A stretch of 64,000 bases of DNA from Saccharospirillum impatiens DSM 12546 (lineage in GTDB: Bacteria; Pseudomonadota; Gammaproteobacteria; Pseudomonadales; Natronospirillaceae). The notes below the pieces were generated by a model. That model was not told the DNA's origin and did no database searches. It saw nothing but the letters and a program-made list of their open reading frames with translations. Below are positions 8,557 through 17,451 of this stretch, in pieces. Made by a program: the position numbers and the translations under genes. The first letter of the stretch is position 1, and each line of letters opens with the position of its first letter. The stretch covers positions 62,001-126,000 of the forward strand of contig NZ_AUIH01000003.1 of NCBI RefSeq assembly GCF_000423605.1, read 5' to 3'.

Positions 8557-9652
8557 TTAGAGGCCTTTTTTCAGCGACGCTTCAATAAAAAGGTCGAGCC
8601 CGCCGTCCAGAACGGCCTGCGTATTGTGAGTCTCGATGCCGGTTCGAAGGTCTTTAATGCGGGAGTCATCCAGCACGTAGGAGCGAATCTGGCTGCCCCA
8701 GCCTATATCGGACTTGGAGTCTTCCACCGCCTGTGCGGCTTCGTTCCGCTTTTTCATTTCGAACTCGTACAATTTGGCCTTCAACATTTTCATGGCCTGG
8801 TCTTTGTTCTTGTGCTGGGAACGGTCATTCTGACACTGGGTGACAATACCGGTTGGGTTGTGGGTAATCCGCACTGCCGACTCTGTCCGGTTGACGTGCT
8901 GACCACCGGCGCCCGAGGCGCGATAAACGTCGATTCGCAGATCCGCCGGGTTGATGTCAATCTCGATATCGTCGTCGACTTCGGGTGACACAAATACCGA
9001 GGTAAATGAGGTATGACGCCGGTTCCCGGAATCAAACGGCGATTTACGCACCAGACGGTGAACGCCAGTCTCGGTCCGCAGCCAGCCAAACGCGTATTCA
9101 CCCTCAAATCGAACGGTCGCGGATTTAATACCGGCTACATCCCCGGCTGAGGCTTCCATCAATTCGGTTTTAAAGCCTTTTTCCTCACCCCAGCGCAGAT
9201 ACATGCGCAGCAGCATTTCGGCCCAGTCCTGTGCTTCGGTGCCACCGGAACCAGCCTGAATGTCCACATACGCATTGGTCGGGTCCATTTCGCCGCTGAA
9301 CATTCGGCGAAATTCGAGTTTGACCAGCTGGGCTTCCAGGCTATCAAGATCAGCGATGACTTCGTTGACGGTGTCTTCGTCTTCTTCGGCGGCAGCCATC
9401 TCGAGCAGGTCACTGGCATCAACCACACCGTCGATCAGGTTGGTCAGCGTATTGACCACGGTTTCCAGGGCGCTTCGCTCCTGGCCCAGTGCCTGAGCGC
9501 GTTGCGGGTCGTTCCAGACGTTAGGCTCGGCCAGCTCGCGCTCGACTTCAGCCAGTTGTTCTATCTTCTGATCGAAGTCAAAGATACCCCCTAAGCACGT
9601 CGGTGCGCGCTTTGAGGTCTTTTATCTGTTCTTTAATCGGATTAATTTCCAC
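8557..9652 (-). CDS. prfB: Peptide chain release factor 2, with programmed +1 frameshift
   Basis: The product is 364 residues once the frameshift is included: codons 1-24 run from GTG 9652 to 9581, then one base (9580) is skipped and reading resumes at 9579. The GTG start has an AGGAG site 7 bases upstream. The N-terminus ([20 protein letters not shown]) aligns with E. coli RF2. The catalytic GGQ motif (GAGGQHVN) and the stop-codon-recognition SPF motif (RKSPFDSG) are both present. RF2 releases peptides at UGA and UAA. The in-frame UGA at codon 25 provides autoregulation: low RF2 favours frameshifting and so more RF2. It is paired with lysS downstream. Confidence 0.97.
9577..9592 (-). promoter_or_regulatory. 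prfB programmed frameshift site
   Basis: The minus strand reads AGGGGGTATCTTTGAC. An internal Shine-Dalgarno-like AGGGGG lies three bases before the slippery CTT, followed by the in-frame stop TGA and C. This is the textbook RF2 recoding signal, including the poor-context UGA-C. Confidence 0.97.
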
Positions 9653-9848
9653 GTACCGCTCCTGTTCCTGTTCTGATAGTACAAACCCATGAAATTTAGC
9701 GGGGCGCGCATTTTAACGAAATTGATTTGTCGGGGGTAGTGATATCCGAATAACCTTTTAAAAAACAATGTGTAAGCGTCTATCGGGAGTTACTGTGGCT
9801 TTGTTTAGGCCGTTAGGTATGCCTTGATGCCAGGAGTGCGCGCCGGCC

Positions 9849-10014
9849 GCAGGGTTGGCCTGTGAGGGGTCGGCGTAAACCCGTCCACGGGGCCTAGACC
9901 GCAGGATATGAATCCCTTCCATAGGATTCACCCTTCGGGCTCGCTTCGCTCATGCTAAAACGCTCCCGACGTTTTAGTCCATGCTGCGAACTACCCCTCA
10001 CAGGCCAACCCTGC
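9849..10014. repeat. Intergenic hairpin element, copy 1 (long form)
   Basis: This fills most of the 446-base gap between prfB and recJ. Perfect 22-base arms (9849-9870 and 9993-10014) enclose a 122-base interior. The interior starts with the family core (9878-9897, AACCCGTCCACGGGGCCTAG). It also contains a second module (9924-9987) shared with copy 5, which includes a small hairpin around CTCCCGACG. The terminal inverted repeats seen in copies 2-4 were not recognised here. The rest of the gap shows only AT-rich sequence near recJ and no gene. Confidence 0.88.
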
Positions 10015-10098
10015 AACCGGCACTCAGAATTTTGCAAAACTGAATATTAAAATAACCAACAGAGTATTCATTGCTTAGCTAAATAATGACTTTTTAAC

Positions 10099-11832
10099 CT
10101 AAATCGTCTCAAGCGGTTTAATGGCATCAAATATAAGCTGCACGGTTTCCCGACCCCTGAACCGATTACAGGATAACTGATAAATACCGGTCAATGCCCT
10201 GTGGTGAGTCGGCCAAATGTCGATATCGATATTAAAGGCAATGGCTTCGATACTCTGCCCTTCCCGATCGGATACAGTCAGTTTCAAATGCCGTTCACCG
10301 ACGATCTTTTGCTGCTCAATCCAGAATTCGCCCTGAAAAACCGGCGCCGGGAAGCCCTGACCGAAAGGTCCGGCCTGCTCCAGGGCCAGAGCTGTGCCCA
10401 GATCCCGCTCTTTTGCAGTGAGCTCGCCGTCGGTCATAACCACCGGTTGCAGCGCCTCGGGTTCGCAGAGTGTCTGTACGGCTTGCTCGAACCAGTGTTG
10501 TAGCCGGTCTTCATTGCCCTCGGCCAGGGTTAAACCGGCTGCCATGGCGTGGCCGCCAAAGGTGATCAGCAGATCGGGGTCCTGTTTGGCGATCCAGTCG
10601 AGGGCGTCACGCAGATGGAAGCCGGGAATGGATCGGGCGGAGCCTTTCAGACGTCCGTTGTCGGAACCGGCCAGGGCGATGACCGGACGGTGAGTCTGTT
10701 CCTTAATGCGTGAGGCCAGAATGCCGATCACGCCTTCGTGCCAGTCGGCCTGGTACAGGACATGGCCGAAACGGGGTGGCAGGTCGCTAATCTGGTCAAG
10801 CGTCTTTTGTGCCTCTACCACCATGGAGCGCTCTATAGCACGCCGCTCCCGGTTCAGGTCTTCCAGTTGCGCGGCCAGTTGGCGCGCTTCGCCCGGGTTG
10901 TCAGTCAGCAGGCAACGCACGCCAATGGCCATGTCATCAAGGCGGCCGGCGGCGTTTAGGCGTGGCCCGATAACGAAACCAAAATCGGACGCCTGGGCCA
11001 GTTGCCATTCACGCCCGGCGACCTCGAACAGAGCCTGAATGCCGGGCCGGGACTGGCCGGCACGAATTCGACCCAGGCCCTGGTTGACCAGGCGGCGGTT
11101 GTTGGCGTCGAGCGGTACGACATCGGCGACGGTGGCCAGTGCGACCAGATCCAGCCATTGTGCGAGATTGGGAGGCTTGACGGATTGTTGCTCGAACCAG
11201 CCACCGTCTCGCAATCTCGCCCGCAGTGCGATCATCAGATAAAAAGCGACGGTACAGCCACAGGCCGCTTTGCTGGCGAAGTCACACCCGGGTTGATTGG
11301 GGTTCACAATGGCCTCGGCCGGAGGCAGGTCTGCGCCTGGCAAATGGTGATCGGTGATCAGAACGGCGACCCCGGCAGCCTGGGCCGCGGCAACGCCGTC
11401 GAGACTGGCGATGCCGTTGTCGACGGTGATGATCAGGTCGGGTGACAGGGTGAGCGCCTGGTCGACAATGGCGGCTGACAAGCCATAGCCGTATTCGAAA
11501 CGATTGGGCAGCAGGTAGTCGACGCTGGCACCGAGGCTTTGCAGCACTTGCACGACCAATGCTGTGCTGGTCGCACCATCGACATCGTAGTCGCCGATCA
11601 CCAGAATGCGCTGGTGCTGTTCCAGCGCCTTGCACACCACGTCAACCGCCGTATCGATACCTTTCATCGACTGCCAGGGCAACAGGTTCTGCAATGATGA
11701 ATCCAGTTCTTCAGGCGAACGCACACCGCGCGCCCGATATATCCGGTCAAGCAGTGGCAGTGTGGCTAAAGAAGCCCCGTCAGGCACGGGGCGGGACTGG
11801 AGGATGGGAAACTGAGCGGCCACGCCGCTCAA
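10099..11832 (-). CDS. recJ: Single-stranded-DNA-specific exonuclease RecJ
   Basis: This 577-residue protein is the 5'-3' single-strand exonuclease of mismatch and RecF-pathway repair. The DHH phosphoesterase motifs are clear: GDYDVDGATST (motif I), TVDNGIAS, ITDHHLPGAD (the DHH) and a C-terminal DHHA1 block containing ITFGGHAMAAGLTL. The start is TTG at 11832 with GAGGG upstream, overlapping the thrC stop by four bases (translational coupling). Length is normal. The hom-thrC-recJ-prfB-lysS order is conserved in related gammaproteobacteria. Confidence 0.97.
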   Translation of the reverse strand: MSGVAAQFPILQSRPVPDGASLATLPLLDRIYRARGVRSPEELDSSLQNLLPWQSMKGIDTAVDVVCKALEQHQRILVIGDYDVDGATSTALVVQVLQSLGASVDYLLPNRFEYGYGLSAAIVDQALTLSPDLIITVDNGIASLDGVAAAQAAGVAVLITDHHLPGADLPPAEAIVNPNQPGCDFASKAACGCTVAFYLMIALRARLRDGGWFEQQSVKPPNLAQWLDLVALATVADVVPLDANNRRLVNQGLGRIRAGQSRPGIQALFEVAGREWQLAQASDFGFVIGPRLNAAGRLDDMAIGVRCLLTDNPGEARQLAAQLEDLNRERRAIERSMVVEAQKTLDQISDLPPRFGHVLYQADWHEGVIGILASRIKEQTHRPVIALAGSDNGRLKGSARSIPGFHLRDALDWIAKQDPDLLITFGGHAMAAGLTLAEGNEDRLQHWFEQAVQTLCEPEALQPVVMTDGELTAKERDLGTALALEQAGPFGQGFPAPVFQGEFWIEQQKIVGERHLKLTVSDREGQSIEAIAFNIDIDIWPTHHRALTGIYQLSCNRFRGRETVQLIFDAIKPLETI

Positions 11833-13232
11833 ACACCCTCGCCAAAGACGGCGTTGGCGACATAGGCCTGGACGCGCCCCAGTTCATTTGGCAAAACGTC
11901 GTAGCGCTCTGGCTGGTCGAACAGATCGGTCAGGTGATGCGGCAACTCTGGGGACGTAAGCCCAGCCTGTTTGACGGCATCGGCGAATTTCACCGGGTGG
12001 GCGGTGCCCAGGGTGATCATCGGGTCGGTGGCGCTGCGACGAGTTTCCCGGGCGGCCTTTACGCCGATGGCCGTGTGCGGGTCGAGCAGATAACCGGTTT
12101 CTTCGAACACCTGCTTGATGGTGCTGATGGTCACCGAGTCGTCGACCCCATAGCTGTCGAATACCTCACGGGCCCTGGCCAGGCGAGCTTCGTCCAGGGT
12201 AACCGTTTCGGTGTTCATCCGGCTCATCAGGTCAGCCAGTACCACTCCGTCCCGGTCGTAGAGGTCGAACAGCAGGCGTTCAAAATTACTCGACACCACG
12301 ATGTCCATCGACGGCGACAGGGTGTGCGCCAGCGGGTGCTTTTCGTAGACGTTGTTGCTCATCACCCGGTGCAGAATGTCATTCTGGTTGGTGGCGACGA
12401 TCAACTGGCTGATGGGCAGGCCCATTTTACGCGCCAGGTAACCGGCGAAAATGTCACCGAAATTGCCGGTAGGTACCGAGAACGCCATGGACCGGTCTGG
12501 CCCACCCAGGTTCAGTGACGCATAAAAATAGTAAACGATCTGCGCCATGATGCGCGCCCAGTTGATCGAGTTCACCGCCACCAGGCGACGCTCGCCTCGC
12601 AGAAATGACTGGTCGCCAAAGCTGGCTTTGACCATGCTCTGGCAATCGTCAAAATTGCCTTCAACGGCCAGGTTATAGATGTTATCACCGGTGATGGTGG
12701 TCATCTGACGGCGCTGGACATCGGAGACCCGGTTGTGCGGGTGCAGGATAAAAATATCGATGTTGCTACACCGCTTGCAGCCTTCAATGGCCGCAGAGCC
12801 GGTATCACCCGAGGTCGCACCCATGATGACGACTTTTTCACCGCGTTTTTCCAGCACGTGGTCGAGCATGCGGCCAAGCAATTGCAGCGCAAAATCCTTG
12901 AACGCCAGGGTCGGCCCCTGAAACAATTCCAGCACGTATTCGTTGTGATCAATCTGAGTCAGCGGCGCAATAGCCTTGTGACCGAAGACGCTGTAGGTGT
13001 CTTTCAGCATGGCTGCCAGTTCATCGTCGGCGATGGCGCCGTCGACGAAGGGCTTTATAATGTGAAAGGCCAGTTCATGATAGGGCAACCCGCGCCACTG
13101 GCGGATCTCCTCCAGCGAATACTCGGGCAAGGTTTCCGGCACATAAAGGCCTCCGTCTGAAGCCAGACCGGTTAACAAAACATCTTCAAAACCCAGGGTT
13201 GGGGCCTGGCCCCGCGTGCTGATGTATTTCAC
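11829..13232 (-). CDS. thrC: Threonine synthase
   Basis: This 467-residue PLP enzyme makes threonine from O-phosphohomoserine. The N-terminal part (KYISTRGQAPTLGFEDVLLTGL) and the PLP-lysine region AFKDFALQLLG identify the long ThrC type. The phosphate-binding loop ATSGDTGSAAIEG and the catalytic-site SVPTGNFGDIFAGY are intact. It lies downstream of hom, with a 253-base gap carrying a hairpin element between them, and is coupled to recJ by a four-base overlap. Confidence 0.97.
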   Translation of the reverse strand: MKYISTRGQAPTLGFEDVLLTGLASDGGLYVPETLPEYSLEEIRQWRGLPYHELAFHIIKPFVDGAIADDELAAMLKDTYSVFGHKAIAPLTQIDHNEYVLELFQGPTLAFKDFALQLLGRMLDHVLEKRGEKVVIMGATSGDTGSAAIEGCKRCSNIDIFILHPHNRVSDVQRRQMTTITGDNIYNLAVEGNFDDCQSMVKASFGDQSFLRGERRLVAVNSINWARIMAQIVYYFYASLNLGGPDRSMAFSVPTGNFGDIFAGYLARKMGLPISQLIVATNQNDILHRVMSNNVYEKHPLAHTLSPSMDIVVSSNFERLLFDLYDRDGVVLADLMSRMNTETVTLDEARLARAREVFDSYGVDDSVTISTIKQVFEETGYLLDPHTAIGVKAARETRRSATDPMITLGTAHPVKFADAVKQAGLTSPELPHHLTDLFDQPERYDVLPNELGRVQAYVANAVFGEGV

Positions 13233-13288
13233 GAATCACGTCTCGTCAGAAAAGGGTTCAGCCGGGCACCAGCCCGGCAGTGTTGCAA

Positions 13289-13472
13289 CTCAAGTTTCAC
13301 AGTTCGCAACCAACTTAGTGTCAGGTGCCGGGTATACCTATCCGGGGTAGTCTGCAGCAAGGATGCTGCAGTCTAGGCCCCATGGATGGGTTTACGCCGG
13401 CCCCGGATAGGTATACCCGGTGCCTGACACGGACTCATGGCTCTAGTGGACGACCGAACTCCAAAACTTGGG
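13289..13472. repeat. Intergenic hairpin element, copy 2 (184 bp, inverted orientation)
   Basis: Terminal inverted repeats (13289-13306 and 13455-13472) resemble CTCAAGTTTCGGAGTTCG and its complement, with a few changes. Inside them are 30-base arms (13318-13347 and 13401-13430) with only two mismatches, both G-T compatible. The family core is on the minus strand (13373-13392). A small internal hairpin (CTGCAGC...GCTGCAG) lies beside it. The element separates hom from thrC, so a transcript covering both genes would contain a very strong RNA stem. Confidence 0.9.
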
Positions 13473-13485
13473 CAGTAAAACCTAT

Positions 13486-14784
13486 TTAGCCATCCAGTTG
13501 TTCAACACGAATGCGCACGATTGGCTTGGTGACCGACTCCAGTGCCTGCATGGCACTGATCGCATCGTCCATCCGGTGTTCACGCACCGGATGGGTCAGT
13601 AGAATAAGCGGCACGACATCCGACTCATCTTCCGGCTCTTTCTGGATGATGGCTTCGATGTTGATGCCCTTCTCGCTCATGATGCGCGCGATGTTGGCCA
13701 TTTGGCCAATCTCATCCTTCACGGTAATCCGCAAATAGTAGGCGGTGACGATTTCACTGACCGGCAACACCGGCATGTTTTCGGTTTCCGAACTGTAACC
13801 GAGGTGCGGGACGTTACCGGCGTTATCAATTTCGCGGGCGATGTCGACGATATCAGCAATCACCGACGAGGCGGTCGCTTCGGAGCCCGCCCCCGGGCCA
13901 TAATACATGGTCGGGCCGACCGCATCGCCTTCCACCAGAACCGCGTTCAATACACCGTTTACATTCGCCAGCAGCCGCTTGGACGGCACCAGTGTCGGAT
14001 GCACCCGTAATTCAACGCCTTCATTGGTTTTACGGGTAAAACCCAGGTGCTTGATGCGATACCCCAGCTCTTCAGCGTACTTGACGTCCTCCCGGGTGAT
14101 CTTACTGATACCTTCGGTGTATACCTTGTCGAATTGCAGCGGTATACCAAAGGCGATAGACGCCAGAATAGTCAATTTGTGCGCTGCATCAATGCCTTCG
14201 ACATCGAAGGTCGGGTCGGCTTCGGCATAGCCCAGTGCCTGGGCTTCTTTCAGTACATCTTCAAAGAGGCGGCCCTTTTCCTGCATTTCGGTCAGGATAT
14301 AATTGCCGGTGCCGTTGATGATGCCGGCCAACCATTTGATGTCGTTGGCAACCAGGCCTTCGCGGATGCCCTTGATGATCGGAATGCCACCGGCAACGGC
14401 CGCCTCATAGGTAACAACTACACCCTGAGCTTCAGCGGCCTTGAAAATCTCGTTGCCATGAATGGCGATCATTGATTTGTTGGCGGTCACGACGTGTTTG
14501 CCATGCTTGATGGCTTCGAGCACCAGCTCTTTGGCCACATCGTTACCGCCGATCAGTTCGACCAGGATGTGAATATCCGGGTCACGGGCGACGTCGAAGA
14601 TGTCGCGCGATACCTTGACGCTGCCCAGATGACAGGCCGGGTTATCCCGACGAGCGCCAACGTGGGTAATTCGCACGGGCTTTCCGGCACGGCGCGCAAT
14701 GTCGTCCAAATTGCGCTGCATGACGTTGAAAGTACCACTGCCTACGGTGCCAAGACCGCATAAACCCACATTGACTGATTTCAA
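13486..14784 (-). CDS. hom: Homoserine dehydrogenase
   Basis: This 432-residue enzyme reduces aspartate semialdehyde to homoserine for threonine and methionine synthesis. The NAD(P)-binding glycine motif GLCGLGTVGSG is at the N-terminus. The catalytic region includes INGTGNYILTEM and ADPTFDVEGIDAAHKL. A C-terminal ACT domain (about residues 350-425), opening LRITVKDEIGQMANIARI, would bind threonine for feedback control. TTG 14784 is taken as the start because GAGGT lies five bases upstream and the resulting length and N-terminus fit the family. An ATG at 14796 has no ribosome-binding site. In Pseudomonas, xerD and dsbC usually lie between this gene and rplS; they are absent here. Confidence 0.96.
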   Translation of the reverse strand: MKSVNVGLCGLGTVGSGTFNVMQRNLDDIARRAGKPVRITHVGARRDNPACHLGSVKVSRDIFDVARDPDIHILVELIGGNDVAKELVLEAIKHGKHVVTANKSMIAIHGNEIFKAAEAQGVVVTYEAAVAGGIPIIKGIREGLVANDIKWLAGIINGTGNYILTEMQEKGRLFEDVLKEAQALGYAEADPTFDVEGIDAAHKLTILASIAFGIPLQFDKVYTEGISKITREDVKYAEELGYRIKHLGFTRKTNEGVELRVHPTLVPSKRLLANVNGVLNAVLVEGDAVGPTMYYGPGAGSEATASSVIADIVDIAREIDNAGNVPHLGYSSETENMPVLPVSEIVTAYYLRITVKDEIGQMANIARIMSEKGINIEAIIQKEPEDESDVVPLILLTHPVREHRMDDAISAMQALESVTKPIVRIRVEQLDG

Positions 14785-14980
14785 AACTGACCTCATTAAC
14801 TGACTGGAATCCAACATCGGCCGGGCATATGCCAGCCGGACGGTAGGGAGCTCAGAACATACTGAGCGCGCCGCTGGGTGTCAACGCGAAACCCGCACCA
14901 AAGGCGGACTTTGCCCCCTGCAACCGTGATATTTTCGCAACAAGCTGTTTCACGCGCCCCGGCGCTCAATAAGGCGCCAT

Positions 14981-15008
14981 AAAAAAAGGCAGCCGAAGCT
15001 GCCTTTTT
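14981..15008 (-). terminator. Intrinsic terminator after rplS (bidirectional shape)
   Basis: An AAGGCAGC-CGAA-GCTGCCTT stem (14987-15006) is flanked by A7 on one side and T5 on the other. On the minus strand it follows the rplS stop by about 33 bases and ends in a T-run, closing the rpsP-rimM-trmD-rplS operon. Confidence 0.92.
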
Positions 15009-15041
15009 ACCATCATCACAGGGCACTGAATGCCCGGCGCA

Positions 15042-15407
15042 TTAGCGCTTGTGATCGATTTTTTCCTTGATGCGTGCAGATTTACCAGAACGCTCACGCA
15101 AGTAGTACAGCTTGGCCTGACGCACGTCACCACGACGCTTGACTTCCACGCTATCCACAACCGGAGAGTAGGACTGGAAAGTCCGCTCAACACCGACGCC
15201 GCTGGAGATTTTACGAACCGTGAAAGCCGAGTTCAGGCCGCGGTTACGCTTGCCAATCACTACGCCTTCAAAGGCCTGCAAACGCTCACGCTCGCCTTCT
15301 TTAACTTTAACCTGCACAACCACGGTATCACCCGGGCCAAATGCAGGGATTTCTTTACTCATCTGTTCAGCTTCAAGTTGCTGAATAATCAAATTTTTAT
15401 TGCTCAT
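15042..15407 (-). CDS. rplS: 50S ribosomal protein L19
   Basis: This 121-residue protein sits at the 30S-50S interface. [20 protein letters not shown], the conserved [19 protein letters not shown] and the ERTFQSYSP segment identify L19. The ATG at 15407 is preceded by AGGAG at good spacing and overlaps the trmD stop (TGATG), the usual coupling in this operon. An in-frame TTG one codon earlier is unnecessary. Confidence 0.98.
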   Translation of the reverse strand: MSNKNLIIQQLEAEQMSKEIPAFGPGDTVVVQVKVKEGERERLQAFEGVVIGKRNRGLNSAFTVRKISSGVGVERTFQSYSPVVDSVEVKRRGDVRQAKLYYLRERSGKSARIKEKIDHKR

Positions 15408-16240
15408 CAAATCGCTCCTGATCCATTGCGCGAGTTCTGCTCATTGAGATACTCGTCCAAAAGCGCCTGCTGTTCTGCGGTCATTTCCCGGTCAGCCAAC
15501 AGGTCTGATCTACGTTGCCAAGTGCGCCCCAGTGACTGCTTTAGCCGCCACCGACGAATGTTATCGTGGTGACCACTGAGCAGTACCTCCGGCACACTCA
15601 TTCCATCCAGTACTTCAGGTCGTGTGTAATGTGGACAGTCCAGCAATCCATCGGTGAATGAATCTTCAACCGCTGATGCCTCATGCCCCAGCACGCCGGG
15701 AACCTGACGACCAATGGCATCAATAAACGCCATGGCGGCCAACTCACCACCGCTGAGCACAAAGTCACCCAACGACCATTCTTCATCCACTTCGGTCTCG
15801 ATCACACGTTCGTCGATGCCTTCATATCGGCCGCAAACGAATATCATGTGCCGATACCGCGTCAAGCTTTGAACACCAGCCTGATCCAGTCGTCGGCCCT
15901 GAGGCGACAAAAAGATCACTCTGGCCTGGTTGCCGCTGGCGGCTTTCGCCGCATGAATCGCATCCCGCAAAGGCTGCACCTTCATCAACATACCAGGCCC
16001 GCCCCCGAAGGGTCGGTCGTCTACGGTACGGTGCCTGTCGTGGGTATAATCGCGCGGATTCCAGAACCCGACTTCAATCAACCCTTGTTTGGCCGCCCGC
16101 CCGATCACGCCCTGATCCAGAAAGGATTCGAACATGTCCGGAAACAGACTCACCACACCGAACCATTGCTTGTGCTCAGGTGTCCCGGCTTCTACAGCCG
16201 TGTCACCCGTCGACGGTATTGTCAAAACTCCGGATCCCAA
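15407..16240 (-). CDS. trmD: tRNA (guanine37-N1)-methyltransferase TrmD
   Basis: The SPOUT-class enzyme methylates G37 next to the anticodon using SAM. The open frame gives up to 277 residues. The conserved region begins [12 protein letters not shown] and includes [14 protein letters not shown], the knot region [12 protein letters not shown], and [12 protein letters not shown]. Only TTG codons (16240 or 16225) are available upstream of the conserved part, so the protein has an N-terminal extension of roughly 20 residues over Pseudomonas TrmD, or starts at an unusual site. The 5' end overlaps rimM by 19 bases. Confidence 0.95.
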   Translation of the reverse strand: MGSGVLTIPSTGDTAVEAGTPEHKQWFGVVSLFPDMFESFLDQGVIGRAAKQGLIEVGFWNPRDYTHDRHRTVDDRPFGGGPGMLMKVQPLRDAIHAAKAASGNQARVIFLSPQGRRLDQAGVQSLTRYRHMIFVCGRYEGIDERVIETEVDEEWSLGDFVLSGGELAAMAFIDAIGRQVPGVLGHEASAVEDSFTDGLLDCPHYTRPEVLDGMSVPEVLLSGHHDNIRRWRLKQSLGRTWQRRSDLLADREMTAEQQALLDEYLNEQNSRNGSGAI

Positions 16241-16758
16241 TCAACTCGTATCTGACCCGCTTCAAGGTCCACGTCTTTGATATATACATCCGGTACGTAC
16301 GGAATCAGGCGTTGCTGACGGTCGATACTGTCGGCACTGCCGCTGACCACCAACACATCGTTGCTGGCCCCCGCACTCATCATATGATCCACCTTACCCA
16401 GTACGACACCCTGCTCATTCACAACGCGCAAGCCTTCCAGTTGATACCAGTAGAACTCGTCGTCAGGTAGCGTCGGCAGTTGATCACTTGTTACCCCGAT
16501 ATCGGCGCCGCAGAACTGCTTGGCCTGGTCACGGTCATCACACCCTTCAAAGTGTGCCACCATGCCCTTGCCGTGACTGCGCCCCTTATCGACGGTAATC
16601 GGTGTCCAGCGACCGTTCATATTGAGCAACCAATGACCGTAATCCAGTATCCGGTCCATCGGTTCGGTATAAGAGTAGATTTTCACCCAGCCCTGAATAC
16701 CGTAAACCGAAGAAACCCGGCCCAGTACGATCATGTCTTCCGGTTTTTCCGGCGTCAT
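16222..16758 (-). CDS. rimM: Ribosome maturation factor RimM
   Basis: This 178-residue protein binds S19 and assists 30S head assembly. The N-terminal RimM barrel begins [22 protein letters not shown]. The C-terminal PRC-barrel half has [20 protein letters not shown] and ends with [24 protein letters not shown] split by a short turn. It lies 23 bases after rpsP and overlaps trmD, in the standard operon order. Length is normal. Confidence 0.97.
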   Translation of the reverse strand: MTPEKPEDMIVLGRVSSVYGIQGWVKIYSYTEPMDRILDYGHWLLNMNGRWTPITVDKGRSHGKGMVAHFEGCDDRDQAKQFCGADIGVTSDQLPTLPDDEFYWYQLEGLRVVNEQGVVLGKVDHMMSAGASNDVLVVSGSADSIDRQQRLIPYVPDVYIKDVDLEAGQIRVDWDPEF

Positions 16759-16781
16759 ACATCAACCCTTGACTGGACGGA

Positions 16782-17033
16782 TCAGCCTTGGGCTTTCCGG
16801 TACTCTTTAAGCAGCTGGGCGACACGGTCAGAAGTCTGCGCACCCTTGCTGGCCCAGTATTCGACGCGATCCAGAGAAACGCGCAAGCGCTCTTCCTGAC
16901 CACGGGCGACAGGGTTAAAGAAACCAACACGCTCGATGAAACGCCCGTCACGGGCATTACGGCTGTCGGCTACGGAAATATGATAAAACGGGCGCTTCTT
17001 AGAACCGCCACGTGAGAGTCTAATGACTACCAT
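16782..17033 (-). CDS. rpsP: 30S ribosomal protein S16
   Basis: The product has 83 residues and starts [19 protein letters not shown], which is diagnostic of S16. [10 protein letters not shown] and a C-terminal YRKAQG follow. The ATG at 17033 is set by a perfect AGGAGG seven bases upstream; the longer in-frame ATG at 17054 would include that site and is wrong. It is the first gene of the rpsP-rimM-trmD-rplS operon, with a promoter-like sequence and a leader hairpin upstream. Confidence 0.98.
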   Translation of the reverse strand: MVVIRLSRGGSKKRPFYHISVADSRNARDGRFIERVGFFNPVARGQEERLRVSLDRVEYWASKGAQTSDRVAQLLKEYRKAQG

Positions 17034-17158
17034 CGCGTCCTCCTGTCTGGGCAAGCTTTGAAATCACCTGCCGTTTTGGATCTTCAGAGGGGTTACCCCT
17101 GATCATGAACCGGGTTCGACTCAGCCGAAATCCCTGCTCACTAACCCAAAGTTATACC

Positions 17159-17183
17159 GAAAACCGGGCCCACCCCGGTTTTC
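17159..17183 (-). promoter_or_regulatory. Leader hairpin of the rpsP operon
   Basis: A perfect 10-base stem (17159-17168 with 17174-17183; GAAAACCGGG pairing with CCCGGTTTTC) and a 5-base loop lie between the predicted promoter and rpsP. On the minus-strand transcript the stem ends in UUUUC, so it could act as an attenuator or as a ribosomal-protein leader structure. Confidence 0.5.
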
Positions 17184-17194
17184 AAGGCCGCGAA

Positions 17195-17222
17195 AGTATA
17201 CGTATTGAGCGCTGTAAATCAA
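17195..17222 (-). promoter_or_regulatory. Predicted sigma-70 promoter for rpsP-rimM-trmD-rplS
   Basis: The minus strand reads TTGATT (17222-17217), a 16-base spacer, then TATACT (17200-17195). Both boxes match the sigma-70 consensus well. It sits between hairpin element copy 3 and the leader hairpin and points toward rpsP. Confidence 0.6.
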
Positions 17223-17250
17223 GTCGCATGGGGTATGTCGGGCGCGAATG

Positions 17251-17434
17251 CTTAAGTTTCGGAGTTCGGGTTGGCTGGGTGGCCTGGGCCCGCACCGGGT
17301 ACCGGGGTAGCCCTTGTGGGGTCGGCGTGAACCCGTCCATGGGGCCTAGACCGCAACATCCTTGTTGCGGACTTCCCCACAAGGGCTACCCCGGCACCCG
17401 CTGCTCGGTTCTCCGGCGAACTCCGAAACCTAAG
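17251..17434. repeat. Intergenic hairpin element, copy 3 (184 bp)
   Basis: The terminal inverted repeats are CTTAAGTTTCGGAGTTCG (17251-17268) and its near-complement (17417-17434, one mismatch). Inside are perfect 20-base arms (17302-17321 and 17375-17394) and the family core AACCCGTCCATGGGGCCTAG (17330-17349). A small hairpin CCGCAAC...GTTGCGG follows the core. The length is identical to copy 2, though the arms have a different sequence. It lies between the ffh stop and the rpsP promoter. Confidence 0.92.
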
Positions 17435-17451
17435 CTAATATAACTCCCCTA

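Noticed and set aside
11559-12518. 319-codon plus-strand frame across recJ and thrC
   Set aside because: It is antisense to two well-conserved enzymes, and its composition is that of a shadow frame.
17105-17443. 112-codon plus-strand frame upstream of ffh
   Set aside because: It lies mostly inside hairpin element copy 3 and has no protein-like character.
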